Origin: Flavobacterium hibisci
GTDB taxonomy: Bacteria > Bacteroidota > Bacteroidia > Flavobacteriales > Flavobacteriaceae
NCBI RefSeq assembly: GCF_020026925.1
Contig: NZ_JAIQDW010000028.1
Coordinates: 1 to 45,800 of the forward strand
Direction: 5' to 3'
Length of the DNA: 45,800 nt
The notes beneath the pieces are model-generated. The model had not been told where the DNA came from. It saw only the letters and a list, made by a program, of their open reading frames with translations, and searched no databases. Both the position numbers and the translations under genes were made by a program. Positions 1 to 7,900 of the stretch are shown here, piece after piece (position 1 is the stretch's first letter; each line of letters starts with the position of its first letter).

Positions 1-33
1 TTTAAAGACTACTTTTGAAGCTATACACACACC

Positions 34-51
34 GCAATTTAATTAAATTGC
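34..51. repeat. Perfect 18-bp palindrome
   Basis: GCAATTTAATTAAATTGC is a perfect self-complementary sequence at the window edge. It lies just before a terminator hairpin and after whatever gene precedes the window. It could be an operator or part of the 3' untranslated end of that gene. No function can be assigned from sequence alone. Confidence 0.5.
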
Positions 52-59
52 AAGAATTA

Positions 60-85
60 GGAAAGCGAAAACTTTCCTTTTTTTT
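60..85 (+). terminator. Rho-independent terminator (plus strand)
   Basis: A 6-bp stem GGAAAG / CTTTCC closes on a CGAAAA loop and is followed directly by a run of eight T. It would end a plus-strand transcript entering from outside the window; no plus-strand gene precedes it inside the window. Confidence 0.75.
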
Positions 86-86
86 A

Positions 87-122
87 TGCCACAAAAAAAG
101 CTGCCTCACTTTTGAGACAGCC
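87..122 (-). terminator. Rho-independent terminator (minus strand)
   Basis: Read on the minus strand, GCTGTCTCA pairs with TGAGGCAGC (nine pairs, one a G-U wobble) around an AAAG loop, followed by a run of seven T. It is the first terminator downstream of the minus-strand gene at 330-989, about 200 bp beyond its stop. Together with the terminator at 60-85 it separates two convergent transcripts. Confidence 0.7.
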
Positions 123-312
123 TCTTTATTTGAATTGCAGTATCGCAAATTTTGAAGATTTAAATCGAAAAATGAGGTTTTTTCACAGCCTGACGTTCTG
201 GTACTACAGCGGGTTTGGGACTAAATTAAGCCGATTCTTTGGATTTGCCAAATTATACAAATACAAAGCCATTTTTCCATTAAGCCTATTGCCCAAATCC
301 GTTGTAGTAGCT
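123..312. other. Non-coding 3' flank of a cassette-like unit
   Basis: This stretch lies between the stop of the 330-989 gene and its terminator. An 88-codon frame runs through it on the plus strand, but the frame has no good start context, faces the gene and crosses its stop region. The sequence resembles, from memory, a non-coding stretch that recurs next to accessory genes in Flavobacterium genomes. That resemblance has not been checked here. Confidence 0.35.
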
Positions 313-1016
313 GTTGTATGCAGTTGCTTTTATTTAATTCTTTCTGCTGTAAACTTTTCTGCGATTATAAATGGTTGATTCAGATTAAAATCATTTGGGC
401 TTACATCTTCATTTCCAAATATTAAAATTTTTGACTTTGGTTTGTCTGCGAAACCTTTATCTTTTTCTATGATTTCATTCTTTATTTGAAAATTTAATTT
501 ATGTTTTTCGCATATTTTACGAATAGGCTTTTCCAAAGATTTTGGAATACAGATTGTTCTTTTTGAGTATTTCTCATAGTATTCCTCATTATTCCAAAAA
601 TATTCTTTTACAGCAATCCAATTTCCCGTTTCTTTTTCCAAAACGTTACTAATGTCACCAATAAATTCACTTACATTTTCTGGTTTGTCTTTAATTTCGC
701 ATTCAAGTTCATTTTCATGAAAAATTAGTAATAACGGATGTTTGTCCAAGATTTTCATTTTAACGTATGGCAAAGTTAAACTCCAAAAAAAACCATCAAA
801 TTTTTCAGTATTACTACACGTTAATTTCCATTCTTCATATTCAATTGGAATATCATAACTATTTTGATTAATTGAAAGTACCATTTCAAAAGTATTATCT
901 GAAGTTCTAAAGCTATATGTTTCAATTTTTAAATCACAATCGTTATAAAAATCTTTGTCGTTGGTTTTTTTTATAAGTTCTTCTATCATAGTGGTTTCTT
1001 TGCAATTGCATACAAC
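313..1016. repeat. 15-bp inverted repeat flanking one gene
   Basis: GTTGTATGCAGTTGC at 313-327 and the reverse complement of GTTGTATGCAATTGC at 1002-1016 match at 14 of 15 positions. They bracket the gene at 330-989 tightly: one arm ends about 3 bp past the stop codon and the other starts about 12 bp ahead of the start codon. The arrangement resembles a minimal mobile cassette without its own recombinase. Confidence 0.55.
330..989 (-). CDS. Hypothetical protein in inverted-repeat cassette
   Basis: I do not recognise this 219-residue protein. It is soluble, has no signal peptide or membrane segment, and is rich in Glu, Lys, Asn and aromatic residues, as many small accessory or immunity-type proteins are. 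I chose the start at 989 (MIEELIKK) because the 22 extra upstream codons would cross the flanking inverted repeat and encode a low-quality, cysteine-rich stretch. The gene stands alone on the minus strand between terminators and palindromes. Its tight flanking by inverted repeats suggests it arrived as a unit. A role in stress, competition or defence would be a guess from context, not something shown by a domain. Confidence 0.7.
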   Translation of the reverse strand: MIEELIKKTNDKDFYNDCDLKIETYSFRTSDNTFEMVLSINQNSYDIPIEYEEWKLTCSNTEKFDGFFWSLTLPYVKMKILDKHPLLLIFHENELECEIKDKPENVSEFIGDISNVLEKETGNWIAVKEYFWNNEEYYEKYSKRTICIPKSLEKPIRKICEKHKLNFQIKNEIIEKDKGFADKPKSKILIFGNEDVSPNDFNLNQPFIIAEKFTAERIK

Positions 1017-1022
1017 TCGTTT

Positions 1023-1089
1023 ATATGCGAAACAAACATTCGCATATCTACCCAAATTTAGGTGTATATACGAAGGTTTGTTTCGTATT
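1023..1089. repeat. Nested palindrome upstream of the cassette gene
   Basis: ATATGCGAA (1023-1031) pairs with TTCGCATAT (1039-1047), and ATACGAA (1068-1074) pairs with TTCGTAT (1082-1088); each has a 7-base loop. The two hairpins are themselves inverted copies of one another around the centre near 1055, so the whole stretch of about 67 bp is an imperfect palindrome that can fold as one long hairpin or as a cruciform with two arms. It lies 34 bp or more upstream of the 989 start codon. Confidence 0.6.
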
Positions 1090-1185
1090 ATTTTTTTTCA
1101 AATATATTTATTATTTCTTACAAATCATCAAACAGTATTTTGATTATCTAATAGGAAGGAATTAAGTTTTAAACGAATAGAAAAT

Positions 1186-2385
1186 TTACCTTCCAAATCG
1201 GTAATATTCCAAATCCGGGTGTGTTTTGTTTTTTATAGAATCCATAATCGAATTCATGGCCATAACGCTGAAAGTGATTCCGTTACCGCCAAATCCTAAA
1301 ATGTAGTGTTCGTTTACATCAGGATCTGGTTTTCCAAAGTAGGGCAGTCCATCTTTGGTCTCGCCAAAAGTACCAGCCCATGAATAATCTATTTTGAAAT
1401 TAATTTTCGGGAATTTTTTTTCGAATTTATGTAAAAGAAACTTTTCTTTTCTGGGCAGAAATTTGTCACGTTTTACAGGATCTTTAAAATCTTCATCTCC
1501 ACCGCCCATAATAATTCGATTGTCAGGAGTACTCCTAAAATAGAGATAGGGTTTTGATGTATCCCAGAAGATACAATTTTTAAATGCAGTAGATAATCCT
1601 GGTATGCTTTCAGATGCAATTACATAAGTGCTTTTTAAGTTCACCACTTTCTCTTTAAGGGTTTCGGTGCTTTCGTAACCGCTGCAGTGGATGATGTGGT
1701 TTGCTTTTATGGTATATTTATTTTGCGTTCGGGCAATCATTTTTTCTTTTTGATTTTCTGTCGAAACAATGTTTGTACGGTCAAAAATCTGCATTCCTTT
1801 TTCTTCGCAATAAACATATAAATCTTGCGCAAGTCTGTACGGATCCATCACGGCAGCTGTTGTGGATTCTATAGCAGCAATAGCATTTAGCCCATATTTT
1901 TCCAGATCCCATCTTTCAAGCCAGTTTACATCAAAACCATGTTCTTTTCTGGCATTAAATTCATTTTTTAAAAACGGAATATCTTTTTTTAAAGAGCAGA
2001 AATAAATGCTTTTTTTGAATTCAAAATGGCAGTCGCTTTTTACATCGTCTATAATTTTTCGGAGGTCAAAGATGGCTTTTTTTCCGTTGTTATAACTGTC
2101 AACAGCGCATTCTTTACCCCTTAAATTAATGAGTTCATGCAGCGGAACGTCAATTTCATATTGCAGCAGGGCAGTACTTGCTGCTGTACTTCCGTTGCCA
2201 ATGTCACGGCGGTCAACGACAACTACTTTTTTTCCTTCATTAATAAGCTGATAGGCAATGAGGGCTCCGGTAATCCCGCCTCCAATGATTAAAATTTCCG
2301 TTTCAATATCAGAATCTAATGATGGATAACTAGTGTTCATTGCATGTTTCAAGGGCCAGAAACTTTCTGTTGAGCGTAATTTCAT
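1186..2385 (-). CDS. FAD-dependent oxidoreductase (DAO family)
   Basis: This 399-residue cytoplasmic flavoprotein belongs to the D-amino acid oxidase / glycine oxidase-like family, which oxidises amines or hydroxy acids using FAD. The dinucleotide-binding Rossmann motif GGGITG is at residues 35-40, preceded by the hydrophobic strand EILII and followed at about residue 57 by VVDRRDIGNGST, the usual FAD ribose-binding region. The C-terminal GFGGNGITF block is the second FAD-contacting segment of the family. Length is normal. The substrate cannot be read from the sequence; there is no Rieske centre. The gene follows the AsmA-like gene by 80 bp on the same strand and may be read through from it, but functional coupling is not evident. 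Confidence 0.85.
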   Translation of the reverse strand: MKLRSTESFWPLKHAMNTSYPSLDSDIETEILIIGGGITGALIAYQLINEGKKVVVVDRRDIGNGSTAASTALLQYEIDVPLHELINLRGKECAVDSYNNGKKAIFDLRKIIDDVKSDCHFEFKKSIYFCSLKKDIPFLKNEFNARKEHGFDVNWLERWDLEKYGLNAIAAIESTTAAVMDPYRLAQDLYVYCEEKGMQIFDRTNIVSTENQKEKMIARTQNKYTIKANHIIHCSGYESTETLKEKVVNLKSTYVIASESIPGLSTAFKNCIFWDTSKPYLYFRSTPDNRIIMGGGDEDFKDPVKRDKFLPRKEKFLLHKFEKKFPKINFKIDYSWAGTFGETKDGLPYFGKPDPDVNEHYILGFGGNGITFSVMAMNSIMDSIKNKTHPDLEYYRFGR

Positions 2386-2465
2386 GTTTTTAGGGGTTTG
2401 GCGTCGATTTTTATATTATTTCGCTTGTGCTTATAGATAAGTGTCTTTTTAATATTGCATTTATT

Positions 2466-5264
2466 TTACTTCACTTTTTCTTTCTTTATTACTGTATTGC
2501 TTTTTTCGTTATAAACAGCACCAAGTATTTCTTTTCCTGTTTTGCTGAATATTTTTATTTTCGGCTCTTCATGAGTACCGGTAATGGTTATTGGAAAACC
2601 AACAATCCCAAATGGCGGAAGCCCCAATCGCATTCTTAAGTCCAGTAATCCGTTAAAGCTGGTTGTTCCTTTTACAGTGGGTCTAAAACTGGCTACACTG
2701 AAAGTAAATGGTTCAAGGTGAATGAGATTCTTATCAATTTTTGATTTGATTTCGATACCTTTCATATCAGGATTGTTTAGCCCATCCTGACCGGTTTTAG
2801 AACTTATTCCGTCAAATAATTTAAGGCCTTTGATTTTTACATCGCGCAGATTCAGCGTACCGCCTCCTTCAAGAGATTCGTATATCGGACTCATATTTCC
2901 GTCCAGATCACCTTTAACTTTATAATCTACAGAGATAATTCCATGCGCTTTTTCGGCGGCAGTAACCATCTCATGAAACATCGGGATTTCTTTATAAGCT
3001 CTTTGAACACTGAAATCTTTTGCACGAAAATGTGCATCAAAACGAGCTGCAGTAGGAGATTCATCTGTGTATGATGCATCAACCACCAGCGCACAATCAA
3101 TAATATTAAATACGGCATTTTGCAAATAGAAATTGCCTTTAGAGACACCTGTTTTTCCTTTAAGATCGTTAAAGACAAGACCGTTATATTCGACTTTATC
3201 TGCATTTGCGGTAAGGCTGACATCTAAATTTTCGGGTATAATAACTACTCCGCTCATTTTTGGATGATCTTCTTTTGCATATTCTACTTCTAATTTCCGG
3301 TCTGTGTTTTCACCTTTTTCCAAAGCCATAAATTCATCCACATTGATCAGTTTCGATTTCATATTGAAATTACCGCTTAGTGTTCCGCGTGATTCCAGGA
3401 AATAATTGATTGTATTCAAAAGGTATCCGTTAATATCGAAATCGGATTTTCCATAAGTAGCGTAGAACTTTTCGAACCACATTTTTTCATTCTGAAACCT
3501 GAAATTCCCTTGTTTAATAAAAAATGCCTTCGGAAAAAGTTCTGATGTTGCCTTGATATTTTTTAGTATGATAGTTCCTTTATTATTCAGTTTATCATAC
3601 TGTCCGTTTGTAGCATAACTTTGTTTTCCCTGAAGTGAAAGGTCTGCTTTGGCATAGCCGGAAACATCCATTCCTTTTTTCGAGAATACCTTGTAAATAT
3701 TCCCCACGTTGAGTTCTCCCTTGATTTTTGCATTATAAGCCAGATCACTAAAATCTGAAAGTGCTGCATTTACATAAACCGGATTGCCTTCAAACACAAA
3801 AGAGGCAGGCGCCACAGCTATTATCAAATCTTTGTAGGTGCCAGCTTTATTAAGTGCATTGGCTACAAAAGTGATATTGGTGATTGGGTTAGGATACGAA
3901 TCTGTTTTAAGCCAGCCATTGCGTAATGAAATTCCGCCAATGGTTTTTGGGAATAGTTTTTTTGAAGTACTAAATTTACCCTTTGCCTGAATATTGGTTT
4001 TTAAAATCCCTTTGAGTTCTAAACTGCTTAAGCCTATAGCAGCATCTACAGTTGCCAGGTCCAATGCGCCTTTTACGCTTGCATCTACATCCATTTCGGT
4101 AAAACCTTTGCTTCGTAAATAAGCAGTGAAATAATCTTTTTCGCCCACTTTAAACCTGAATGTCTTTAGATTCACTAAAAGTTTTTCCATATCCAGTGAA
4201 GGCATAATAGCATTCACATTCATTTGAAAATCTGTTAATGGGGCAGGGGCATTCTGATAATCGATGGCGCCTTCATTAACTTTTAGATTAAAAGCCAAGT
4301 CTGGCTTTTGCTTTTTGGATACATTATAATTACCTTTAAAAGTAAAAATCAAATCACTTTTGCCAGAAATTTTGGTTTCTTCAAGCCATGTTAAATATTC
4401 TGGAGGCATTACAGATAATAAATCTTTTACAGTAGTATCCTCTGAAGCAGCTTTAATATTGATTTTGTATCCATCTCTTAAAATAGTAAATAAACCGGTG
4501 AACTTTAAAGGCAGTTTATTGATTTTTAATTCATTTTTCTGAAGGATGAATGAAAGTGCATTTGTATTTATTCGTGTAATTAAATCGGCACGCAATTCTT
4601 TTTTTCGGAGATAAGCTGTTCGGTCGTAATAAAAATCGACATTATCAATTTTTGCATCCGTATTGAGGTCGAAAATATCTTCGCTTAAGTTCCCTTTTCC
4701 AACATAATTGAAACCTTTTGCATCAACCAGAATTTTAGCCGAGCGGTCGTTGTATTTGATATGACAATCTTTAAAATCAATACGTTCCAGGCGAATTGCA
4801 GTTCCTTCTTCAGGAGCATTTTTATCCTTTTTCACATCTTTTGGAGCAATATAAATGTTATAATTGGCTTCTCCTTTTTGGTTTACCATCACATTTATAT
4901 CTGCTTTTGAAACATATAATTCATTAATTTTTACTTCATTGTCGAATAATAATCTTTTAATATTTATTCCAAAAGAAACCTGTTCAGCTTTCAGCAAAGT
5001 GTCATTTTTGAAAGGTGCAGAGCCTGTAAGGGATAAATCGTCAAGTGAAACTGTGAGTGAAGGAAAGTGTGTAAAGAATGAAAAATGAGATTTTGAAAAC
5101 TCCATTTTACTGTCTAATCTTTCATTGGCAATTTTTTTTACTTCAGAAGCAACAGTTCCCGGGAAAAGCAACGGAATCAAAAAAAGTAACAGCAAAATAC
5201 TTGCTATTACTATTCCTGAAATTTTTGCTGTTTTAAAGGCAATATGTTTGAAGTTGGAATTCAT
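2466..5264 (-). CDS. AsmA-like envelope protein
   Basis: This 932-residue protein is an AsmA-family member. It has a single N-terminal membrane anchor (about residues 12-35, an uninterrupted Ile/Leu run) and then a long periplasmic region made mostly of repeating beta-strand patterns typical of the bridge-like AsmA/TamB/Vps13 superfamily. The region just after the anchor (LFPGTVASEVKKIANERL) matches the AsmA N-terminal domain, and the C-terminal part has the AsmA_2-like GLPPFGIVGFPITITGT pattern. Such proteins are thought to move phospholipid between the membranes. The gene starts 11 bp after the mlaD-like stop, so it is very probably the last core member of the Mla-type operon. That linkage supports a lipid-transport role. 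Confidence 0.85.
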   Translation of the reverse strand: MNSNFKHIAFKTAKISGIVIASILLLLFLIPLLFPGTVASEVKKIANERLDSKMEFSKSHFSFFTHFPSLTVSLDDLSLTGSAPFKNDTLLKAEQVSFGINIKRLLFDNEVKINELYVSKADINVMVNQKGEANYNIYIAPKDVKKDKNAPEEGTAIRLERIDFKDCHIKYNDRSAKILVDAKGFNYVGKGNLSEDIFDLNTDAKIDNVDFYYDRTAYLRKKELRADLITRINTNALSFILQKNELKINKLPLKFTGLFTILRDGYKINIKAASEDTTVKDLLSVMPPEYLTWLEETKISGKSDLIFTFKGNYNVSKKQKPDLAFNLKVNEGAIDYQNAPAPLTDFQMNVNAIMPSLDMEKLLVNLKTFRFKVGEKDYFTAYLRSKGFTEMDVDASVKGALDLATVDAAIGLSSLELKGILKTNIQAKGKFSTSKKLFPKTIGGISLRNGWLKTDSYPNPITNITFVANALNKAGTYKDLIIAVAPASFVFEGNPVYVNAALSDFSDLAYNAKIKGELNVGNIYKVFSKKGMDVSGYAKADLSLQGKQSYATNGQYDKLNNKGTIILKNIKATSELFPKAFFIKQGNFRFQNEKMWFEKFYATYGKSDFDINGYLLNTINYFLESRGTLSGNFNMKSKLINVDEFMALEKGENTDRKLEVEYAKEDHPKMSGVVIIPENLDVSLTANADKVEYNGLVFNDLKGKTGVSKGNFYLQNAVFNIIDCALVVDASYTDESPTAARFDAHFRAKDFSVQRAYKEIPMFHEMVTAAEKAHGIISVDYKVKGDLDGNMSPIYESLEGGGTLNLRDVKIKGLKLFDGISSKTGQDGLNNPDMKGIEIKSKIDKNLIHLEPFTFSVASFRPTVKGTTSFNGLLDLRMRLGLPPFGIVGFPITITGTHEEPKIKIFSKTGKEILGAVYNEKSNTVIKKEKVK

Positions 5265-5275
5265 GCACGCTAACT

Positions 5276-6094
5276 TTATTTATTCTTTTTTTTGTTCTCT
5301 TCAGCTTTTTTAGCTGCTTCCTCTGCTTTTTTCTTTTCTTCTTTCAATTTTTCTTCCTTTTCTTTCTCCGCTTTTTCCTGCTGTTCTTCCTTTTTTTCTT
5401 TTGCTTCTTCCAGTTTTTCTTCCTTCTCTTTTTCTTTTTTCTTAAAGTAACCTCTTAGCAGAAAGTTGCTTTTGGCAGCTTCCATATTTTCACTGAAACC
5501 TTTCGTTCCTTTTTCAAGATTGTTAAGGGTTTTATCCATAGCGTTTGCCATTCCCGGATCGCTAATTAATTTTGACAGAGCTCCGTTACCATTGTTCATA
5601 CTATGACTAAAAATCGCCAGTTCTTCGGAAATTACGCTTACATTATCCATGCTTTTTTTGACGGTTTTCATAATGTCGCTCATTTCTACACTGCTGACTG
5701 AGGCAATTTGACCATTATTTTCAATTGCTGTCTGCGACTTTACTCCCGGAGATATGGTAAGTACTTTATCACCCATCAGTCCGTCAGATCCAATACTTGC
5801 CCTTGCATCTGTTTTAATAAATTCGCGGACATCATCTTTAATGACCATTCCTACTACAACGGTGGAATCATTCACCAGCTGAATTTCGTCTATAGTCCCA
5901 ATATTGATTCCGGAAAATCGTACATTATTACCAACCTCCAATCCGCTTACAGTTTTAAAACTAGATGTAATTCGGAATGTAGATCCAAAAAGATTTTTTT
6001 GTTTTCCGATAAAGTAAACTGCCAGTATAAAAAGCAGTAAACCTATTGTTACAAACATTCCTAATTTCCAGGTATATCCAGATTGCTTCTTCAT
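5276..6094 (-). CDS. mlaD: MlaD-like MCE-domain substrate-binding protein
   Basis: This protein of about 272 residues has one N-terminal transmembrane helix (GMFVTIGLLLFILAVYFIG) followed by an MCE domain (FRITSSFKTVSGLEVGNNVRF region). It is the periplasmic lipid-binding subunit that works with MlaE and MlaF. The start at 6094 (MKKQSGYTW) is preferred over one 20 codons upstream, because the longer form would overlap mlaF by 35 bp and hide the membrane anchor behind a polar leader. The last 55 residues or so are almost only Lys, Glu and Ala in heptad-like runs, predicting a highly charged coiled coil or single alpha helix not found in E. coli MlaD. The gene sits 25 bp after mlaF. Confidence 0.88.
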   Translation of the reverse strand: MKKQSGYTWKLGMFVTIGLLLFILAVYFIGKQKNLFGSTFRITSSFKTVSGLEVGNNVRFSGINIGTIDEIQLVNDSTVVVGMVIKDDVREFIKTDARASIGSDGLMGDKVLTISPGVKSQTAIENNGQIASVSSVEMSDIMKTVKKSMDNVSVISEELAIFSHSMNNGNGALSKLISDPGMANAMDKTLNNLEKGTKGFSENMEAAKSNFLLRGYFKKKEKEKEEKLEEAKEKKEEQQEKAEKEKEEKLKEEKKKAEEAAKKAEENKKKNK

Positions 6095-6119
6095 GATCTT
6101 TGTTTTTGGTTTTATATTT

Positions 6120-6899
6120 TTATTCAAAGAATGAGCGTACCCATTCGTCTTCACTTTTTTCTAATTCTTCGTAAGTTCCTTCTGCCTGTATGGTACCTTC
6201 TTTTAAAACGATAATGCGGTCAGCGGTTAATTTTGCACAAGGCATATCGTGTGTAATAATGATTGCAGTGGTTTTTTGCTTTTGTTTGATATCTAATATC
6301 AATTCGCTGATCTCTCTTGATGTAATTGTATCTAATCCTGTAGTGGGTTCATCATATAAAATAATTTCAGGCTTTAAAATGAGAGTACGGGCCAGGCCTA
6401 TTCTTTTGCGCATTCCGCCTGATAATTCAGATGGCATTTTATCAATTGCATCGGTCAGTCCTACACTATCGAGCGCTTCTATAACTTCCTTCTCCACTTC
6501 ATCCGCACTTAAATCGCGCTTGTGTTTTTTAAGGGTAAAAGCGAGATTTTCTCTTACCGACATCGAATCGTATAAAGCTCCGCTTTGAAACAAAAATCCA
6601 ATTCTGACCCTCATTTCATTGAGTTCCTTTTTTTTAAGTTCCAGCACATTTTCATCAAAGACTTTTATTTCACCTTTATCAGGCGTGATAAGTCCCACAA
6701 TGCATTTTATGGTTACCGATTTTCCGGAACCTGAGCGTCCTAAAATAACTAAGTCTTCGCCTTTGTTTACGGTAAAATTCACTCCTTTTAAAACCTGGTT
6801 ATTTTTACCAAAAGTTTTATGCAAATCTTTGATTTCGATTATGGGCGTTTTTTTACCCGCTTCGGCTGTAGGTTCTATATTTTCTTTTTCCTTTATCAT
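6120..6899 (-). CDS. mlaF: MlaF-like ABC transporter ATPase
   Basis: This 259-residue protein is the cytoplasmic ATPase of the Mla-type phospholipid transporter. It shows Walker A GRSGSGKS at residues 54-61, a Q-loop glutamine near 105 (FLFQSGALYDSM, a typical MlaF pattern), the signature LSGGM at 159-163, Walker B IILYDEP at 179-185 and the switch histidine in IITHD. The first 18 or so residues are a polar extension ahead of the ABC fold. It starts 1 bp after the mlaE stop codon, so the two are translationally linked. No mlaB (STAS) or mlaC gene follows, consistent with the reduced Mla sets seen in Bacteroidota. Confidence 0.92.
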   Translation of the reverse strand: MIKEKENIEPTAEAGKKTPIIEIKDLHKTFGKNNQVLKGVNFTVNKGEDLVILGRSGSGKSVTIKCIVGLITPDKGEIKVFDENVLELKKKELNEMRVRIGFLFQSGALYDSMSVRENLAFTLKKHKRDLSADEVEKEVIEALDSVGLTDAIDKMPSELSGGMRKRIGLARTLILKPEIILYDEPTTGLDTITSREISELILDIKQKQKTTAIIITHDMPCAKLTADRIIVLKEGTIQAEGTYEELEKSEDEWVRSFFE

Positions 6900-6900
6900 C

Positions 6901-7659
6901 TTAAAAAAATAAATCGGTTATCTGAACGGCAAGCATATCAATAATGAAAATCGAAAGAGAAGCTGTTACAACTGCAGAGTTTGCAGCCTTACCAACGCTT
7001 TCTGTCCCGTTGGAAGCATTGAATCCTTTATAACATCCAATCATTCCAATAAAAAATCCAAAGAAAAAAGTCTTTATAGTGGCCGGAATCAAATCCAGAA
7101 ATTCAAGTGACTGGAATATCTTTGTGATGTATCGGTAAAAGCCCATGTCACCATGTATATTGACACCTATATAACCTCCGAAAATTCCAATAGCATCTGC
7201 AAAAAACACAAGAATGGGAACCATTAAAGTGGTAGCAAGGATTCGGGTAACGACTAAATAATTATAAGGGTTAATGGCCGAAACTTCCATAGCATCAATT
7301 TGCTCGGTCACTTTCATAGATCCTAATTCGGCACCAATTCCGGATGATACTTTTCCGGCACAAATCAAAGCGGTAATTACCGGAGCAATTTCACGGATTA
7401 AGGAAAGGGCCACCATACCAGGCAGCCATGATTCTGCGCCAAATTTTACTAAGGTAGGTCTTGATTGTAAAGTAAGTACCAGCCCCATAATAAACCCTGT
7501 TATGGCTACCAATGGCAATGACTTATAACCAATAACATAACATTGTTTAAGGAATTGTCTGGTTTCATAAGGCGGAACAAAAAGCTCTTTAAAAAACCGG
7601 ACTGCAAACATTGTTGTATTTCCTATATCTTCGAAAGTATTTTTTAAGGTTAGAATCAA
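6901..7659 (-). CDS. mlaE: MlaE-like ABC transporter permease
   Basis: This 252-residue integral membrane protein is the permease of the Mla-type lipid transporter. It shows the MlaE family hallmarks: the GFIMGLVLTLQ helix, the conserved IREIAPVITALICAGK segment, the ELGSMKVTEQIDAMEVSAINP cytoplasmic loop that contacts the ATPase, and several further hydrophobic helices. It heads the operon mlaE-mlaF-mlaD-asmA-like on the minus strand. The roughly 240 bp upstream are A/T-rich and must hold the promoter, but I found no exact TAnnTTTG box there. Length is normal for the family. The complex is expected to keep outer-membrane lipid asymmetry. Confidence 0.92.
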   Translation of the reverse strand: MILTLKNTFEDIGNTTMFAVRFFKELFVPPYETRQFLKQCYVIGYKSLPLVAITGFIMGLVLTLQSRPTLVKFGAESWLPGMVALSLIREIAPVITALICAGKVSSGIGAELGSMKVTEQIDAMEVSAINPYNYLVVTRILATTLMVPILVFFADAIGIFGGYIGVNIHGDMGFYRYITKIFQSLEFLDLIPATIKTFFFGFFIGMIGCYKGFNASNGTESVGKAANSAVVTASLSIFIIDMLAVQITDLFF

Positions 7660-7843
7660 AATCTTTAGTTTTAGAGTTATGTGTTCTGAAAATCAGTTTT
7701 TTAACAATTTTATATTGCTTTTTAATTATAGTTGAAAGTTACCTCGATACTTGTTAAAATTCTTTACACAACTTTTTTGCAACCTTATATAATTTTCATT
7801 CTGTTACAATAATTATATAAGAATGACGTTTGGGACAATTTTA

Positions 7844-7879
7844 AATAAAAAAAAATCCCTTTCGCTAAAAAGGGATTTT
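7844..7879 (-). terminator. Rho-independent terminator after the glycosyltransferase
   Basis: AAAATCCCTTT (7852-7862) pairs with AAAGGGATTTT (7869-7879). Read on the minus strand, the hairpin is followed by an uninterrupted T run. It lies 22 bp past the stop codon of the 7901-10183 gene and separates that gene from the mlaE promoter region. Confidence 0.85.
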
Positions 7880-7900
7880 GGTTTGAAATATATAAGCACT

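Noticed and set aside
112..378. 88-codon plus-strand frame as a gene
   Set aside because: It lies on the strand opposite the real gene, overlaps its 3' end and the flanking repeat, and covers a terminator arm. It reads as non-coding flank.
5708..6040. 110-codon plus-strand frame opposite mlaD
   Set aside because: It is antisense to a well-supported MCE-domain gene, and its translation is rich in Cys, Tyr and Ser with no domain-like pattern.
6095..6154. Longer start for the MlaD-like protein
   Set aside because: It would overlap mlaF by 35 bp and place a polar leader before the membrane anchor; the start at 6094 fits the family.
6190..6588. 132-codon plus-strand frame opposite mlaF
   Set aside because: It is the shadow of a strongly conserved ATPase gene; low-complexity Ser/Ile-rich translation.
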